DNA from: an uncultured Mycoplasmatota bacterium
GTDB lineage: Bacteria > Bacillota_I > Bacilli_A > RF39 > UBA660
Direction of reading: 5' to 3'
DNA length: 20,553 nucleotides
Assembly: GCA_900552975.1 (NCBI GenBank)
Contig: UWSL01000012.1
Span: 1-20,553 of the forward strand
Shown: one piece after another, positions 7,058 through 14,867 of the stretch
How positions within the stretch are numbered: position 1 is the stretch's first letter
Layout: each line of letters opens with the position of its first letter
The notes under the pieces: generated by a model
Told to the model about the DNA's origin: nothing
Seen by the model: only the letters and a program-made list of their open reading frames with translations
The model's database searches: none
Program-made: the position numbers and the translations under genes

Positions 7058-7822
7058 CTATTTACTTTGAGTATATTTACATTTAGGATAACTTTTGCAT
7101 CCGTAGAATTCGCCTCGAGAACCATTTTTTAAAATTAAATCATTCCCACAAAGTGGGCATTTACCTACCATATTACTTTTTTTAGCATTGATTATCGCCC
7201 TAGTTCTAACAATGTGTTCTTTTTTAGTTTTATAATCGGTAATATTCGCTTTTTTTATTTTTTCATAAAACAAAGCAGGTTTAGAAATAATTTCTTCTTG
7301 ATAGTTCTTAATAATGTTAACTATATTAGTATTGCGCGCTACTGGAATACGAGACTTTACATTTACTTTGGCCGTACTAGGAATACAAACAATAGGAATA
7401 AATTTATCCATGTCAAGATTTAATTTTTTACTAAGGGCAACAACATGACCATAGTTTTGATACATCGGATTGTTGATATAAATTTTTTTATTACCTGCTT
7501 TTAAGCACCAATTTTTATCGTATTCACTTCCTGTAATATATCCATTATATTGTTTAGTCTCAATGACAAAAATACCATATTTGCTAATAACAATATGATC
7601 AATTTGATAAGTTTTATTATCGACATCAATCATAATATTATTTAATACTTTATATTCTTTTTTATTTAATTTAGATAAGGCTTCCTTAGTCCATACTTCT
7701 CCCATAAAACCAACTATCTGACGATAAAAGGCCCAACTTATAAAAGCTATAATCAGAAAAAGCCAAAATAAAGGATTTGTTAAAGCCAATTTTTTTACTA
7801 ATTCCCAGCTAAAATCGTTCAT
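7058..7822 (-). CDS. NERD-domain protein with topoisomerase-type zinc ribbon
   Basis: 254 residues. One N-terminal membrane helix (about 15-30) is followed by a NERD (nuclease-related) domain: Gly-Glu-Val near residue 42, Tyr-Gln-Ile-Asp-His-Ile-Val-Ile, Gly-Ile-Phe-Val-Ile-Glu-Thr-Lys-Gln and Asn-Trp-Cys. The Asp and the Glu-x-Lys match the PD-(D/E)xK nuclease core that NERD domains are thought to share. The C-terminus is a zinc ribbon with Cys-Pro-Leu-Cys and, after about 17 residues, Cys-Lys-Ser-Tyr-Pro-Lys-Cys, like the DNA-binding fingers of topoisomerase I. Likely a membrane-anchored nucleic-acid-binding or -cutting protein; activity in this family is little studied. It sits 38 bp after the broken ketopantoate reductase-like gene. 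Confidence 0.85.
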   Translation of the reverse strand: MNDFSWELVKKLALTNPLFWLFLIIAFISWAFYRQIVGFMGEVWTKEALSKLNKKEYKVLNNIMIDVDNKTYQIDHIVISKYGIFVIETKQYNGYITGSEYDKNWCLKAGNKKIYINNPMYQNYGHVVALSKKLNLDMDKFIPIVCIPSTAKVNVKSRIPVARNTNIVNIIKNYQEEIISKPALFYEKIKKANITDYKTKKEHIVRTRAIINAKKSNMVGKCPLCGNDLILKNGSRGEFYGCKSYPKCKYTQSK

Positions 7823-7859
7823 TTTTCTACCTCACTTTTATTATTTTAAGATTATTTAT

Positions 7860-8784
7860 TTAGTTTTTATCACTTAAAAGTGATAATTTTAATTGGTCAT
7901 ATACTTTAGTTTCAAGATGAGCTTTTTCTTTTAATTTTTCAAATTCATTACCAAGAAGAATGAATTCATCTTTAGCACTCATAGCATGGTCAGAAATACA
8001 AATTTGACCAATAAAATTAGAAAACATAAAGCGATATATGAAAGCACATAAATTTTTTTTATTACAGCAATTTTCATATTCCCCGTTAGGAAGAATTTCA
8101 TAACCTAATTTTTTTAAAACATCATATTCTTCAATAATGGCATCCATAATTAATAAAGAGTATTTTTTGTCCTTTTTTAATAATTTCAAATTACCATTAA
8201 CTTTATAACTAGCAAAAACTAAAGGAAAAACAGCACATGCATGAGTTTTGAGATAATCATTCATTTTATTTTCAATTGTTACTTTTATTTTAGTTTGATT
8301 GAAGATAGATTTAATAAATTCATTATCATACTTTGCTCCATCAGTACGACCAATTACTATTTTGTTTAAACAAATAGAATTTATATAACCATCATATTTT
8401 TTACCAGCAGCCATAAAAAAGGCAAATAAAACATTTTTATTTTTGATGGTTTGGTATTTTTCGACTTTTATATTATTTCCAACAAAAATAATGTTTTGAC
8501 TTTTATTAGATTCGATAATAGGAACGATACTATCTAAATTAGAAAATCTTGAAACAATAAAGATTGCATCGTAAAGATCATCTTCTTCTAATTTTTTAAT
8601 TATTTTAAAATGATCAATTGTTTGGTGACCAAATTTATGTTTTATGGTAAGACCATTATTTTGTAAATTTTCGTACGTTTTGCCTCGAGCAAAAATTGTT
8701 ATATCGTTACTTTTTTTTAAAGAATAAGCTAGGTTTGAACCAAGAACTCATGCTACAAATAATTAATATTTTCAATTTTATCAT
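7860..8784 (-). pseudogene. Ketopantoate reductase (ApbA/PanE)-like protein with broken Rossmann loop
   Basis: A frame open from about 8748 to 7860 gives an NADPH-dependent 2-oxo-acid reductase layout: Leu-Gly-Ser-Asn-Leu-Ala-Tyr-Ser-Leu, Ile-Thr-Ile-Phe-Ala-Arg-Gly, Phe-Ile-Val-Ser-Arg-Phe, Ile-Phe-Val-Gly-Asn-Asn, then a helical C-terminal domain. The first strand (Lys-Ile-Leu-Ile-Ile-Cys) is in another phase, starting from ATG 8784 or TTG 8775 after GAAGGG. The break is at about 8746-8752, where Gly-x-Gly-x-x-Gly should be: about two bases are missing and one Gly codon reads TGA. Without that loop NADPH cannot bind. It starts 20 bp after the GNAT gene, in the same operon. A restart at 8414 would give a 184-residue C-terminal piece without the cofactor domain. 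Confidence 0.7.
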
Positions 8785-8803
8785 CCCTTCAAAAAAATTT
8801 TAT

Positions 8804-9244
8804 TTAAATTTTCATATAAAGAAGTGGATATGGATTTCCTTGCTCATCTATTTCTGTCCTTCTGTATGTATTAAATCCCATATGCTGATAGAAAGCAACG
8901 GCCTGAGGATTTTGTTCATTAACAGTTAACTCATTAATTTGATATTTTTTTATAACATGATTTAATAACTGTTTACCATAACCTTTTCCTCTTTCACTAT
9001 TTTTTATAAATAACATCTCTAATCTTTGATTTTCTACGCCAGCAAAAGCTATTATTTTTTGTTTTTTGTCTTTAATAATTAATAGATGATCTACTTCTAG
9101 TAGAGCTTGGGGAACATATTTTTTTATACTTTTTATTTCAGATGAAGATAAGAAAAGATGAGTTGCTTTAACCGAGTCTTCCCAAATTTCTATTAAATTA
9201 TTTATTAAATTACTTGGTCGATCTATTAATTCAAATATTTCCAT
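8804..9244 (-). CDS. GNAT-family N-acetyltransferase (YjaB-like)
   Basis: 146 residues, full length for a stand-alone GNAT. Trp21-Glu-Asp-Ser-Val-Lys-Ala-Thr-His opens the fold as in YjaB; Ile-Ile-Ala-Phe-Ala-Gly-Val is the strand before the acetyl-CoA site; Arg85-Gly-Lys-Gly-Tyr-Gly is the pyrophosphate loop; Asn-Glu-Gln-Asn-Pro-Gln-Ala-Val-Ala-Phe-Tyr (109-119) with His-Met-Gly-Phe is the usual C-terminal motif. It transfers acetyl from acetyl-CoA to an amine; the acceptor is unknown. Start with AAGGAG 6 bp upstream and an extended -10 promoter (9276-9284). First gene of the leftward run. Confidence 0.88.
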   Translation of the reverse strand: MEIFELIDRPSNLINNLIEIWEDSVKATHLFLSSSEIKSIKKYVPQALLEVDHLLIIKDKKQKIIAFAGVENQRLEMLFIKNSERGKGYGKQLLNHVIKKYQINELTVNEQNPQAVAFYQHMGFNTYRRTEIDEQGNPYPLLYMKI

Positions 9245-9275
9245 AAATCTACTCCTTGGTTTTGCTGATATTTTT

Positions 9276-9284
9276 ATTATAGCA
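9276..9284 (-). promoter_or_regulatory. Extended -10 promoter for the GNAT gene
   Basis: TGCTATAAT on the minus strand about 32 bp upstream of the start codon, with no strong -35. The same TGC-TATAAT element stands before the gene at 13329-14447. Confidence 0.55.
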
Positions 9285-9399
9285 TATAAGTAAAATGTAT
9301 TATGATTTTATATATAGAATAATTTATAGTAATTAAAGATAAAAGTTAAAGAAAAAATGTTTCTTATATGATAAAATTATTTAATGAGGAGATATTAGA

Positions 9400-10215
9400 A
9401 TGAAATTAAGTACGGAATTACTAAATTATATTGAAGAAAATATTTTACCTTGTTATCAAAATAATGATATGGGACACAATTTAGATCATATTAGATATGT
9501 TATAGAAAGAAGTTTAAAGTTTGCTAAAGAAGTTAGTGATATTAATTATGATATGGTTTATACAATTGCTGCTTACCATGATATTGCTCACTCTATAGAT
9601 GCATCACACCATGAAAAACTAGGAGCTGAAATTTTATTGAGAGATAAAAATTTAGAGCATTTTTTTACGCAAGATGAAATTAAAGTAATGGCAGAAGCTG
9701 TCTATGATCATAGAGCCAGCTTAGAAGGTGAACCACGTAGTATTTATGGAAAAATTGTCTCTTCAGCTGATCGCAATACTTTAATAGAATTGCCATTAAA
9801 AAGGACTTATGCTTATCGAATGAAACACAATCCTAATGATACGCTTGATGAAATCATTGAGCAGTCTAGACAACATATAATTAGTAAATTTGGTAAAAAA
9901 GGATATGCGACAGAAAAGATGTATTTTGAAGATTTTGATTATAAAATTTTTTTAGAAAAAATTGCTATTTTAGCAAATAACAAAGATAAATTTAGAGAAG
10001 AATTTTTGAAAGTAAATGGTTTAAATAATAAATTAAAATTAATTTTTGATGAAATAAAAAGACATAATCCTAATATGTCTACAGATGATGTATTAAAAAA
10101 GGTATATGAAGAAGTAAAAGATGAAACTGACAAATCTTTTATAGAGCTTAGAAATATATTAATAGAAGAAAATGCTAACAAGAATAGCTTACAATTATGT
10201 AAAAAAAATCCTTGA
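9400..10215 (+). CDS. HD-domain metal-dependent phosphohydrolase
   Basis: 271 residues and the only clear plus-strand gene. The HD domain has His26 and His30 in His-Asn-Leu-Asp-His, the metal-binding pair Tyr-His60-Asp61 followed by Ile-Ala-His, and a later conserved Asp in Ser-Ser-Ala-Asp-Arg-Asn. A helical C-terminus (from about residue 195) extends beyond the domain and is Lys/Glu-rich. HD enzymes of this size hydrolyse nucleotides or phosphomonoesters; the substrate is not visible. Start ATG after GAGGAG at 8 bp. The stop codon lies inside a bidirectional terminator shared with the convergent gene. It is transcribed away from the GNAT gene. Confidence 0.85.
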   Translation: MKLSTELLNYIEENILPCYQNNDMGHNLDHIRYVIERSLKFAKEVSDINYDMVYTIAAYHDIAHSIDASHHEKLGAEILLRDKNLEHFFTQDEIKVMAEAVYDHRASLEGEPRSIYGKIVSSADRNTLIELPLKRTYAYRMKHNPNDTLDEIIEQSRQHIISKFGKKGYATEKMYFEDFDYKIFLEKIAILANNKDKFREEFLKVNGLNNKLKLIFDEIKRHNPNMSTDDVLKKVYEEVKDETDKSFIELRNILIEENANKNSLQLCKKNP

Positions 10216-10230
10216 TTAAAAGGATTTTTT
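10203..10230. terminator. Bidirectional intrinsic terminator between convergent genes
   Basis: AAAAAATCCTT (10203-10213) pairs with AAGGATTTTTT (10220-10230) around a six-base loop. Reading either way, the stem ends in a T-run. It includes the stop codon of the HD gene (10213-10215) and lies next to that of the Ppx-like gene (10232-10234). Confidence 0.85.
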
Positions 10231-10231
10231 A

Positions 10232-11122
10232 TTATTTTGTTATGCGATCTTTTAAGCCATCTTCCATATTTATTTTGGTAGGAATAACGTATTTGGCATC
10301 AATTTTATGAGCAATTAAATTAGTAATGACTTTCATCGCTCTTGACCCATCGAACCATAGTGGGTTATCACTATTTTTTCTTATTCTATCTAAAGAGGTA
10401 ACTAAAGCATTATGATCATAATTATCACACATTTCTCTAGTAAGCATATATTTTTGATTAGAGCTTTCATATAAAGTGTTTTTTTTCAGTTTATATTGAG
10501 CATTATTATACCAATATAGGTGATCGCCTCCAGTTAAAATTAAGATATTAGCTTGGATATTTATTTCACCAATAAGACTTTCAACGTATTTGTAAACTTC
10601 ATCAAAAGTACAAGTTGGGACATCGTTTTTTAGACTAGGAAATTCATTTGTAACATCGACAACACCAAACTTATAATATTTGGTAGCTATTATCTTTTTA
10701 TTATTGACAAAAATTAATTCTATTGAACCTCCACCACCAATAAATACACATAAATTACCATCATAGTTCATGTTGTTATAACATCCCATAGCAGTATATT
10801 TAGCTTCATCTTCTTGTGATACAACTTTAATTTCTAGGTTAAAGGTATTTTTTAATTTTTTATTTATTGCAGATAGTTCTTCATCTTTAATATTTCTAAA
10901 AATACTACAACCATAAATATAGACATTTTTAGTATATTCTAAAGTTGTTTTAATTACATCGTATAATTTGGCTAAATCTGATTCTTGAATTTTATTTTGT
11001 TGCTTATAATTTTTTTTAAATTCAATTGTTACATTACTTTCTTTAAGTAATTTATCATTTTCATAAATATGAGTTTTGGTATTGTTACTACCTATTTCTA
11101 TTATAGCTATTTTTTTATTCAT
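10232..11122 (-). CDS. Ppx/GppA-like phosphatase (exopolyphosphatase family)
   Basis: About 296 residues with the actin-like ATPase fold of Ppx/GppA: phosphate loop Ile-Glu-Ile-Gly-Ser-Asn-Asn-Thr-Lys near the N-terminus, Gln-Glu-Asp-Glu-Ala-Lys-Tyr after the middle, second phosphate loop Phe-Ile-Gly-Gly-Gly-Gly-Ser-Ile-Glu-Leu, and the adenosine-type motif Leu-Thr-Gly-Gly-Asp. The family removes terminal phosphates from polyphosphate or pppGpp. It is the short, two-subdomain form without C-terminal HD extension. I chose ATG 11122: the ATG at 11134 is part of the GGAGGAG ribosome site that serves it. No polyphosphate kinase is nearby. It ends in the bidirectional terminator at 10203-10230. 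Confidence 0.8.
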   Translation of the reverse strand: MNKKIAIIEIGSNNTKTHIYENDKLLKESNVTIEFKKNYKQQNKIQESDLAKLYDVIKTTLEYTKNVYIYGCSIFRNIKDEELSAINKKLKNTFNLEIKVVSQEDEAKYTAMGCYNNMNYDGNLCVFIGGGGSIELIFVNNKKIIATKYYKFGVVDVTNEFPSLKNDVPTCTFDEVYKYVESLIGEINIQANILILTGGDHLYWYNNAQYKLKKNTLYESSNQKYMLTREMCDNYDHNALVTSLDRIRKNSDNPLWFDGSRAMKVITNLIAHKIDAKYVIPTKINMEDGLKDRITK

Positions 11123-11196
11123 AAACTCCTCCATCGTATTTGTTTATTATATCATAATAAGATATTGTAGTTTATATTTTATATATTATTTGTATT

Positions 11197-11220
11197 AAAA
11201 AAAACTAACAGTCTGTTAGT
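11197..11220 (-). terminator. Intrinsic terminator after tRNA-Leu
   Basis: On the minus strand ACTAACA-GAC-TGTTAGT is followed by a run of T. It lies about 43 bp past the CCA end of the tRNA. Confidence 0.8.
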
Positions 11221-11262
11221 CATATTTATATTATTGAACACTTGGTTCACTATTTAAAAATT

Positions 11263-11349
11263 TGGTGCCTGTGGTGGGACTCGAACCCACACGATATTGC
11301 TACCACTGGATTTTGAGTCCAGCGCGTCTACCAATTCCGCCACACAGGC
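11263..11349 (-). tRNA. tRNA-Leu (CAA)
   Basis: GCCTGTG pairs with CACAGGC (7 bp), then A73 and an encoded CCA (11265-11263). The D arm reads GCGGAATTGGTAGACGCGC. The anticodon loop CTCAAAA sits between CTGGA and TCCAG, giving anticodon CAA (reads TTG). A long variable arm, typical of leucine tRNA, follows; the T arm is GTGGG-TTCGAGT-CCCAC. It decodes UUG leucine codons, and its -10 box is at 11362-11367. Confidence 0.97.
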
Positions 11350-11361
11350 ATTACATGACTA

Positions 11362-11389
11362 ATTATAACATACTTTTGAAATTTTTAAA
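11362..11389 (-). promoter_or_regulatory. Promoter of tRNA-Leu
   Basis: -10 TATAAT (11367-11362) with a weak -35 TTTAAA (11389-11384, 16-bp spacer). The -10 is 12 bp before the mature 5' end, a normal distance. Confidence 0.55.
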
Positions 11390-11421
11390 TGTTTTTTGAT
11401 AATATTTATCAAAAATATTAA

Positions 11422-12012
11422 TTAGTCAATTACTTTAACATCTAAGATATTAATTAAATCGAGAGCTTGAAATGAGTTGATTTTTAGTCCTTTGATGGAA
11501 CGTGGAGATACTCTAATGTTAGATATATTACACTTACTGACATCAAGATTGGCTAAACTCATTTCGCTAAATTCAGTTTGGGTAAAATTAACATTAAATA
11601 ATGATGTTTTATCTAGAATTGTATTAAACATCGTACTTTCTGTAAAATCAGAATCATTAATAGAAAGTTCTTTAGTTTTGGTATCTACTAAATTAAGGTA
11701 TCTAGCGTTAGTATTTTTTATTGTTACTTTGGTAAAGCGACAATTATAAAAGTTAGCTCCTAATAATTTAGAATTATCTATGATAATATTATGAAAACTA
11801 CATTCATTAAAATTAGTATTGGATAAATCACAATTAAAAAAAGTTACTTTGTCGAATAAAACATTATCAAATTTTGTCTCTTTTAAATTACATTTAGTAA
11901 ATGTTGTATCATCAATAGATTTGTTATTTATAGTTAAATTATTTAATTCTTGGTTATCAAATTCACTATATTTTAAATTTTCATCAGGAATAATAAGCAA
12001 TTCTTTATTCAT
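11422..12012 (-). CDS. Pentapeptide-repeat protein
   Basis: 196 residues. From about residue 20 to 160 a period of five repeats with Leu or Phe at the centre (for example Thr-Asn-Phe-Asn-Glu, Cys-Ser-Phe, Lys-Leu-Leu-Gly-Ala-Asn-Phe), which folds as a right-handed beta-helix. The C-terminus (Ile-Lys-Gly-Leu-Lys-Ile-Asn-Ser-Phe-Gln-Ala-Leu) closes it as in other bacterial pentapeptide proteins. Some family members mimic DNA and shield gyrase; whether this one does is inference. It overlaps the end of scpB by 8 bp, so the two are translationally coupled, placing it in a chromosome-segregation operon. The cytoplasm is its likely location: no signal peptide. Confidence 0.85.
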   Translation of the reverse strand: MNKELLIIPDENLKYSEFDNQELNNLTINNKSIDDTTFTKCNLKETKFDNVLFDKVTFFNCDLSNTNFNECSFHNIIIDNSKLLGANFYNCRFTKVTIKNTNARYLNLVDTKTKELSINDSDFTESTMFNTILDKTSLFNVNFTQTEFSEMSLANLDVSKCNISNIRVSPRSIKGLKINSFQALDLINILDVKVID

Positions 12013-12583
12013 TTATATCACTTTTGTCCTCTTTATAAATTGATGTAAATAGTTCCTTATCTTCATCTTCATCAATTTCGGTTTCTTTTATTTTAGGTAA
12101 GGCATTTATCGATGATAAACCAAAGTAATCTAGAAATTCACTAGTTGTGGCATATAAGTTTGGACGTCCAGCCATAGTACTTTTACCAGCCTCTTTGACT
12201 AATCCTTTGGCAACTAGTTTTCTTAAAATATGTTTGCAACTAACTCCTCTCATTTCATCTATTTCAATGCGAGTAATTGGTTGGTTATAGGCTATAATAG
12301 CTAATGTTTCAAGAGCAGCTTGAGATAAGGTATTGTTTTCAGGATTTTCTATTAATTTGCGATAATATTCTTTATGTTCCTTTTTAGTAGTAAGTTTAAA
12401 AGCATCACCTAAATAGCTTATCCTTATGCCATGATTGGTACTTTCATAAGATTGTTTTAATTCTAATAATAATTTTTTGGCTTCATCAACCGAAATAGAT
12501 AAGATATCGCAGATTTGGTTTAGGGTAATTCCTTCATCGCCAACTACAAATAATATGCCTTCTAAAACACCTAATAAATCCAT
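12005..12583 (-). CDS. scpB: Segregation and condensation protein B
   Basis: 192 residues with tandem winged-helix domains: Ile-Leu-Phe-Val-Val-Gly-Asp-Glu-Gly at the start, and the signature Thr-Leu-Ala-Ile-Ile-Ala-Tyr-Asn-Gln-Pro-Ile-Thr-Arg with Glu-Ile-Asp-Glu-Met-Arg-Gly-Val. Gly-Arg-Pro-Asn-Leu-Tyr-Ala-Thr then forms the second-domain wing. ScpB dimerises and, with ScpA, forms the regulator of the SMC condensin that compacts the chromosome. The acidic C-terminal tail is typical. The start codon overlaps the last base of scpA (12583). Confidence 0.95.
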   Translation of the reverse strand: MDLLGVLEGILFVVGDEGITLNQICDILSISVDEAKKLLLELKQSYESTNHGIRISYLGDAFKLTTKKEHKEYYRKLIENPENNTLSQAALETLAIIAYNQPITRIEIDEMRGVSCKHILRKLVAKGLVKEAGKSTMAGRPNLYATTSEFLDYFGLSSINALPKIKETEIDEDEDKELFTSIYKEDKSDINE

Positions 12584-13317
12584 TATTGTTCCCTCCTCTC
12601 TATTATAATTGGACTAAAATTATCATTCTGAAGTAGGGTTATTTCATCATTTTTAGTCATTTCTAAAATAGATAGAAAAGTAACAACGATATTTTCTTTA
12701 CTAAATTCATCGAATAATTCAAAAAATTCAATTTTTCTTTTATTATTTAATATTTTTCTAATACTTTTTATTTGATCATCTATACTCAATTCTTTTTTAG
12801 TAATTTTAGTTTTTAAAGGTCGTTCTAATTTTTTTCTTTTCAAATATTCATTATAGGCATTAAGTAAATCATTTAAATCAAATTCACCTTTAGGTAATTT
12901 ATCTACTTCAATGTAACTTTTTAAAGATTCCGGTAATTTGGTGTATACTTCCATACGTTTTTCTTCAAGTTCTGATAAATTTTTAGTTAATTCTTTATAT
13001 TTTTCATATTCTAATAATTTATTGCGTAAATCTTCTTCAGAATTGATACTAAATTCATCTTCATTATCGTTATTTTCTTCTTCATCTTGGCGATTTATAA
13101 GGAGCTTACTTTTAAGATGGATTAATTCAGCGGCCATTACTAGGTATTCACTAGCTACATCAATATTTTGTTCTTCCATAGAATGAATGAAATCTAAATA
13201 TTGTTCAATTATTTCTCTAATGTTAATTTCATAAATATCTAATTTTGATTCTTTAACTAAATGAAGTAGTAAATCTAATGGTCCTTCAAAGTCAGAAACG
13301 CAAAAATTATAAGTCAT
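12583..13317 (-). CDS. scpA: Segregation and condensation protein A (kleisin)
   Basis: 244 residues. The N-terminal signature Phe-Glu-Gly-Pro-Leu-Asp-Leu-Leu-Leu-His-Leu is followed by Ile-Asp-Val-Ala-Ser-Glu-Tyr-Leu-Val-Met-Ala-Ala-Glu-Leu-Ile; a long acidic linker bridges to the C-terminal winged helix. ScpA links the SMC heads and binds ScpB. Start ATG after AGGATG, which overlaps the stop of the upstream gene (11-bp gap), so co-transcription with the gene at 13329-14447 is likely. Confidence 0.95.
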   Translation of the reverse strand: MTYNFCVSDFEGPLDLLLHLVKESKLDIYEINIREIIEQYLDFIHSMEEQNIDVASEYLVMAAELIHLKSKLLINRQDEEENNDNEDEFSINSEEDLRNKLLEYEKYKELTKNLSELEEKRMEVYTKLPESLKSYIEVDKLPKGEFDLNDLLNAYNEYLKRKKLERPLKTKITKKELSIDDQIKSIRKILNNKRKIEFFELFDEFSKENIVVTFLSILEMTKNDEITLLQNDNFSPIIIERREQ

Positions 13318-13328
13318 ATTTTATCATC

Positions 13329-14447
13329 CTAACTACAAGTATATCCAAGAGAAGTTATTTCATATGATACGATTTTACTTTTTTCATTATAACGGAAAAG
13401 TTTATATTGCTTTAAATCTGATATTTCTTTAATTTGGGTTGGATTTAAGACAAAAACATTTGTCATACTATATCCTTCATTATTTTCAACCAATGTTGAT
13501 TCAACACCATCAATATTATTTAAAATTTCAGCATATTTTCTATCTTGTTCTAGCAAACTTTGATAATTATTGTTACTTTTTTTAATACTATAATTATTTT
13601 CAACTTTTGCTAGTAAATTATCTTTAAAGTAATAGGTTATTTTGTCGTTATCTAAAGTACATTTTAATAAAGTATAATCTCCCTCGGTATCAGTTATTTC
13701 TTTTTCTGGATAATCATCTTGTGATTTTTCTATTAACTTAAATTGATTAGCTTTTTTGTAAGCTTTTTCAGATATTACAACAGAAAATTCACGAGATTGT
13801 TTAGCTGGTAATATATCAAAGGATTGAATCAAAGAGTCACTAATAAATGTTTCGTTATCATAAAATTCAATAAAGTATTTTTTATTGAAAGCATAATTTT
13901 CATCACTATCATTAATAAGGGTAAAATTTAATTCATAGTGGTCATTTTTTTGACTCATAACTGGGTTTTTTATTGACAAATTTCCAATTGTAGCACTTCC
14001 ATACCCTAAGTTAAAACTATAAAATTTATCTTCTTTTGATTCATCCTGACTATCGTCTTTTTTATTATCATCAGTAGTTGGGGTTTTAGCTGTAGGTGTA
14101 GATGGTGTAATATATTTATTTAAATATTTACTAATAGTTGGTAAATTGATAGCAAAACCGATGATAATTGCAAAAAAGATGATTACACCAATGGGGTTAG
14201 CGTCTTTTTCAGGCTTTATTTGATAGATAATCTTCTCTTCACCATTAAATGCATTAGTTGGTTTAGGAGCTTGATTATCATTTTGATTAGCTGGAGTTTC
14301 TGACACTTGAGCTGCTACTTGTGGTGTTTCTTGAGCTGGTTGATTGGTTGCTTCAGTATTATTTACTGGTACATTTGCTTGATTAGCTACTACATTATTA
14401 GTTGAAGTAGTAGTTACATCCTGTGATTTATTAGCATTATTATCCAT
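13329..14447 (-). CDS. Single-pass membrane protein with large outer domain
   Basis: 372 residues. The first about 70 are low-complexity (Asn, Thr, Gln, Pro, Ala), then Glu-Lys-Ile-Ile-Tyr-Gln-Ile-Lys-Pro-Glu-Lys and one membrane helix (about 85-104). A Pro/Thr/Ser/Asp-rich stalk and a beta-rich domain follow (Ser-Phe-Asn-Leu-Gly-Tyr-Gly and Asn-Phe-Thr-Leu-Ile-Asn-Asp near the middle); the protein ends Gly-Tyr-Thr-Cys-Ser. No signal cleavage site, so the N-terminus is probably cytoplasmic. Family not recognised. It stands first in the unit with scpA, scpB and the pentapeptide protein, with an extended -10 promoter at 14473-14481. Confidence 0.75.
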   Translation of the reverse strand: MDNNANKSQDVTTTSTNNVVANQANVPVNNTEATNQPAQETPQVAAQVSETPANQNDNQAPKPTNAFNGEEKIIYQIKPEKDANPIGVIIFFAIIIGFAINLPTISKYLNKYITPSTPTAKTPTTDDNKKDDSQDESKEDKFYSFNLGYGSATIGNLSIKNPVMSQKNDHYELNFTLINDSDENYAFNKKYFIEFYDNETFISDSLIQSFDILPAKQSREFSVVISEKAYKKANQFKLIEKSQDDYPEKEITDTEGDYTLLKCTLDNDKITYYFKDNLLAKVENNYSIKKSNNNYQSLLEQDRKYAEILNNIDGVESTLVENNEGYSMTNVFVLNPTQIKEISDLKQYKLFRYNEKSKIVSYEITSLGYTCS

Positions 14448-14472
14448 ATTATCCCTTCATTCTTTCATAGTA

Positions 14473-14481
14473 ATTATAGCA
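14473..14481 (-). promoter_or_regulatory. Extended -10 promoter of the scpA-scpB unit
   Basis: TGCTATAAT on the minus strand, about 26 bp upstream of ATG 14447, with TTTTAA at 14501-14496 as a weak -35 (17-bp spacer). Confidence 0.6.
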
Positions 14482-14504
14482 AAAATTATGATATTTTAAA
14501 ACAT

Positions 14505-14526
14505 AAAAAAAGAGAATTAATCTCTT
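14505..14526 (-). terminator. Intrinsic terminator after spoVAE
   Basis: On the minus strand AAGAGA-TTAAT-TCTCTT is followed by T-rich sequence. The stop codon of spoVAE (14519-14517) is in the loop. Confidence 0.8.
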
Positions 14527-14867
14527 ACGTTAAAAATTAGGGAGAAGATAAATCCAAAAAAGACAGCACTAGTTATTCCGGTACTTGTGGTAGAGAGAAG
14601 ATTAGCAAACATACCAATAAAGCCTGCTTTTTGAAATCCTTCAAAAGCCGCTTTATATAAAGCATTACCAAAAGATGTTATAGGAATTGAAGAACCAATA
14701 GTTGAAAATTCAGTTATATATTCATAAAGTCCTAGAAAAGATAAAATTGCACCAAGACAAACTAGGATAGATGTAACATGACCAGGTGTTAATTTAGTGT
14801 TGTCTAATATAATTTGACCAAGTAGACAAACAAGACCACATGTTATAAAAGCATTCAAATATGTCAT
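14517..14867 (-). CDS. spoVAE: Stage V sporulation protein AE
   Basis: 116 residues, the usual SpoVAE(b) length. Membrane helices alternate along the chain, with Leu-Thr-Pro-Gly-His-Val-Thr-Ser-Ile-Leu-Val near residue 28 and Gly-Ser-Ser-Ile-Pro-Ile-Thr-Ser-Phe-Gly in the middle, both typical. SpoVAE is part of the inner spore membrane channel that takes up dipicolinate in sporulation and releases it in germination. The ATG overlaps the stop of spoVAD (4 bp), so they are coupled. Followed by a terminator: last gene of the operon. Confidence 0.95.
   Translation of the reverse strand: MTYLNAFITCGLVCLLGQIILDNTKLTPGHVTSILVCLGAILSFLGLYEYITEFSTIGSSIPITSFGNALYKAAFEGFQKAGFIGMFANLLSTTSTGITSAVFFGFIFSLIFNVRD

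Noticed and set aside
8740..8760. TGA read as Trp (Mollicute code)
   Set aside because: The TGA replaces an expected Gly, Trp is TGG in intact genes, and TGA ends the HD gene and the gene at 19272.
11122..11134. Upstream ATG start for the Ppx-like gene
   Set aside because: The ATG belongs to the GGAGGAG ribosome site that serves the start at 11122.
11392..11416. TTTTTGATAA-tat-TTATCAAAAA inverted repeat as terminator of the pentapeptide gene
   Set aside because: Ten perfect pairs, but all at A/T except two, and the 3' arm ends in A, not T, on both strands. It may be a structure, but is not a convincing intrinsic terminator.
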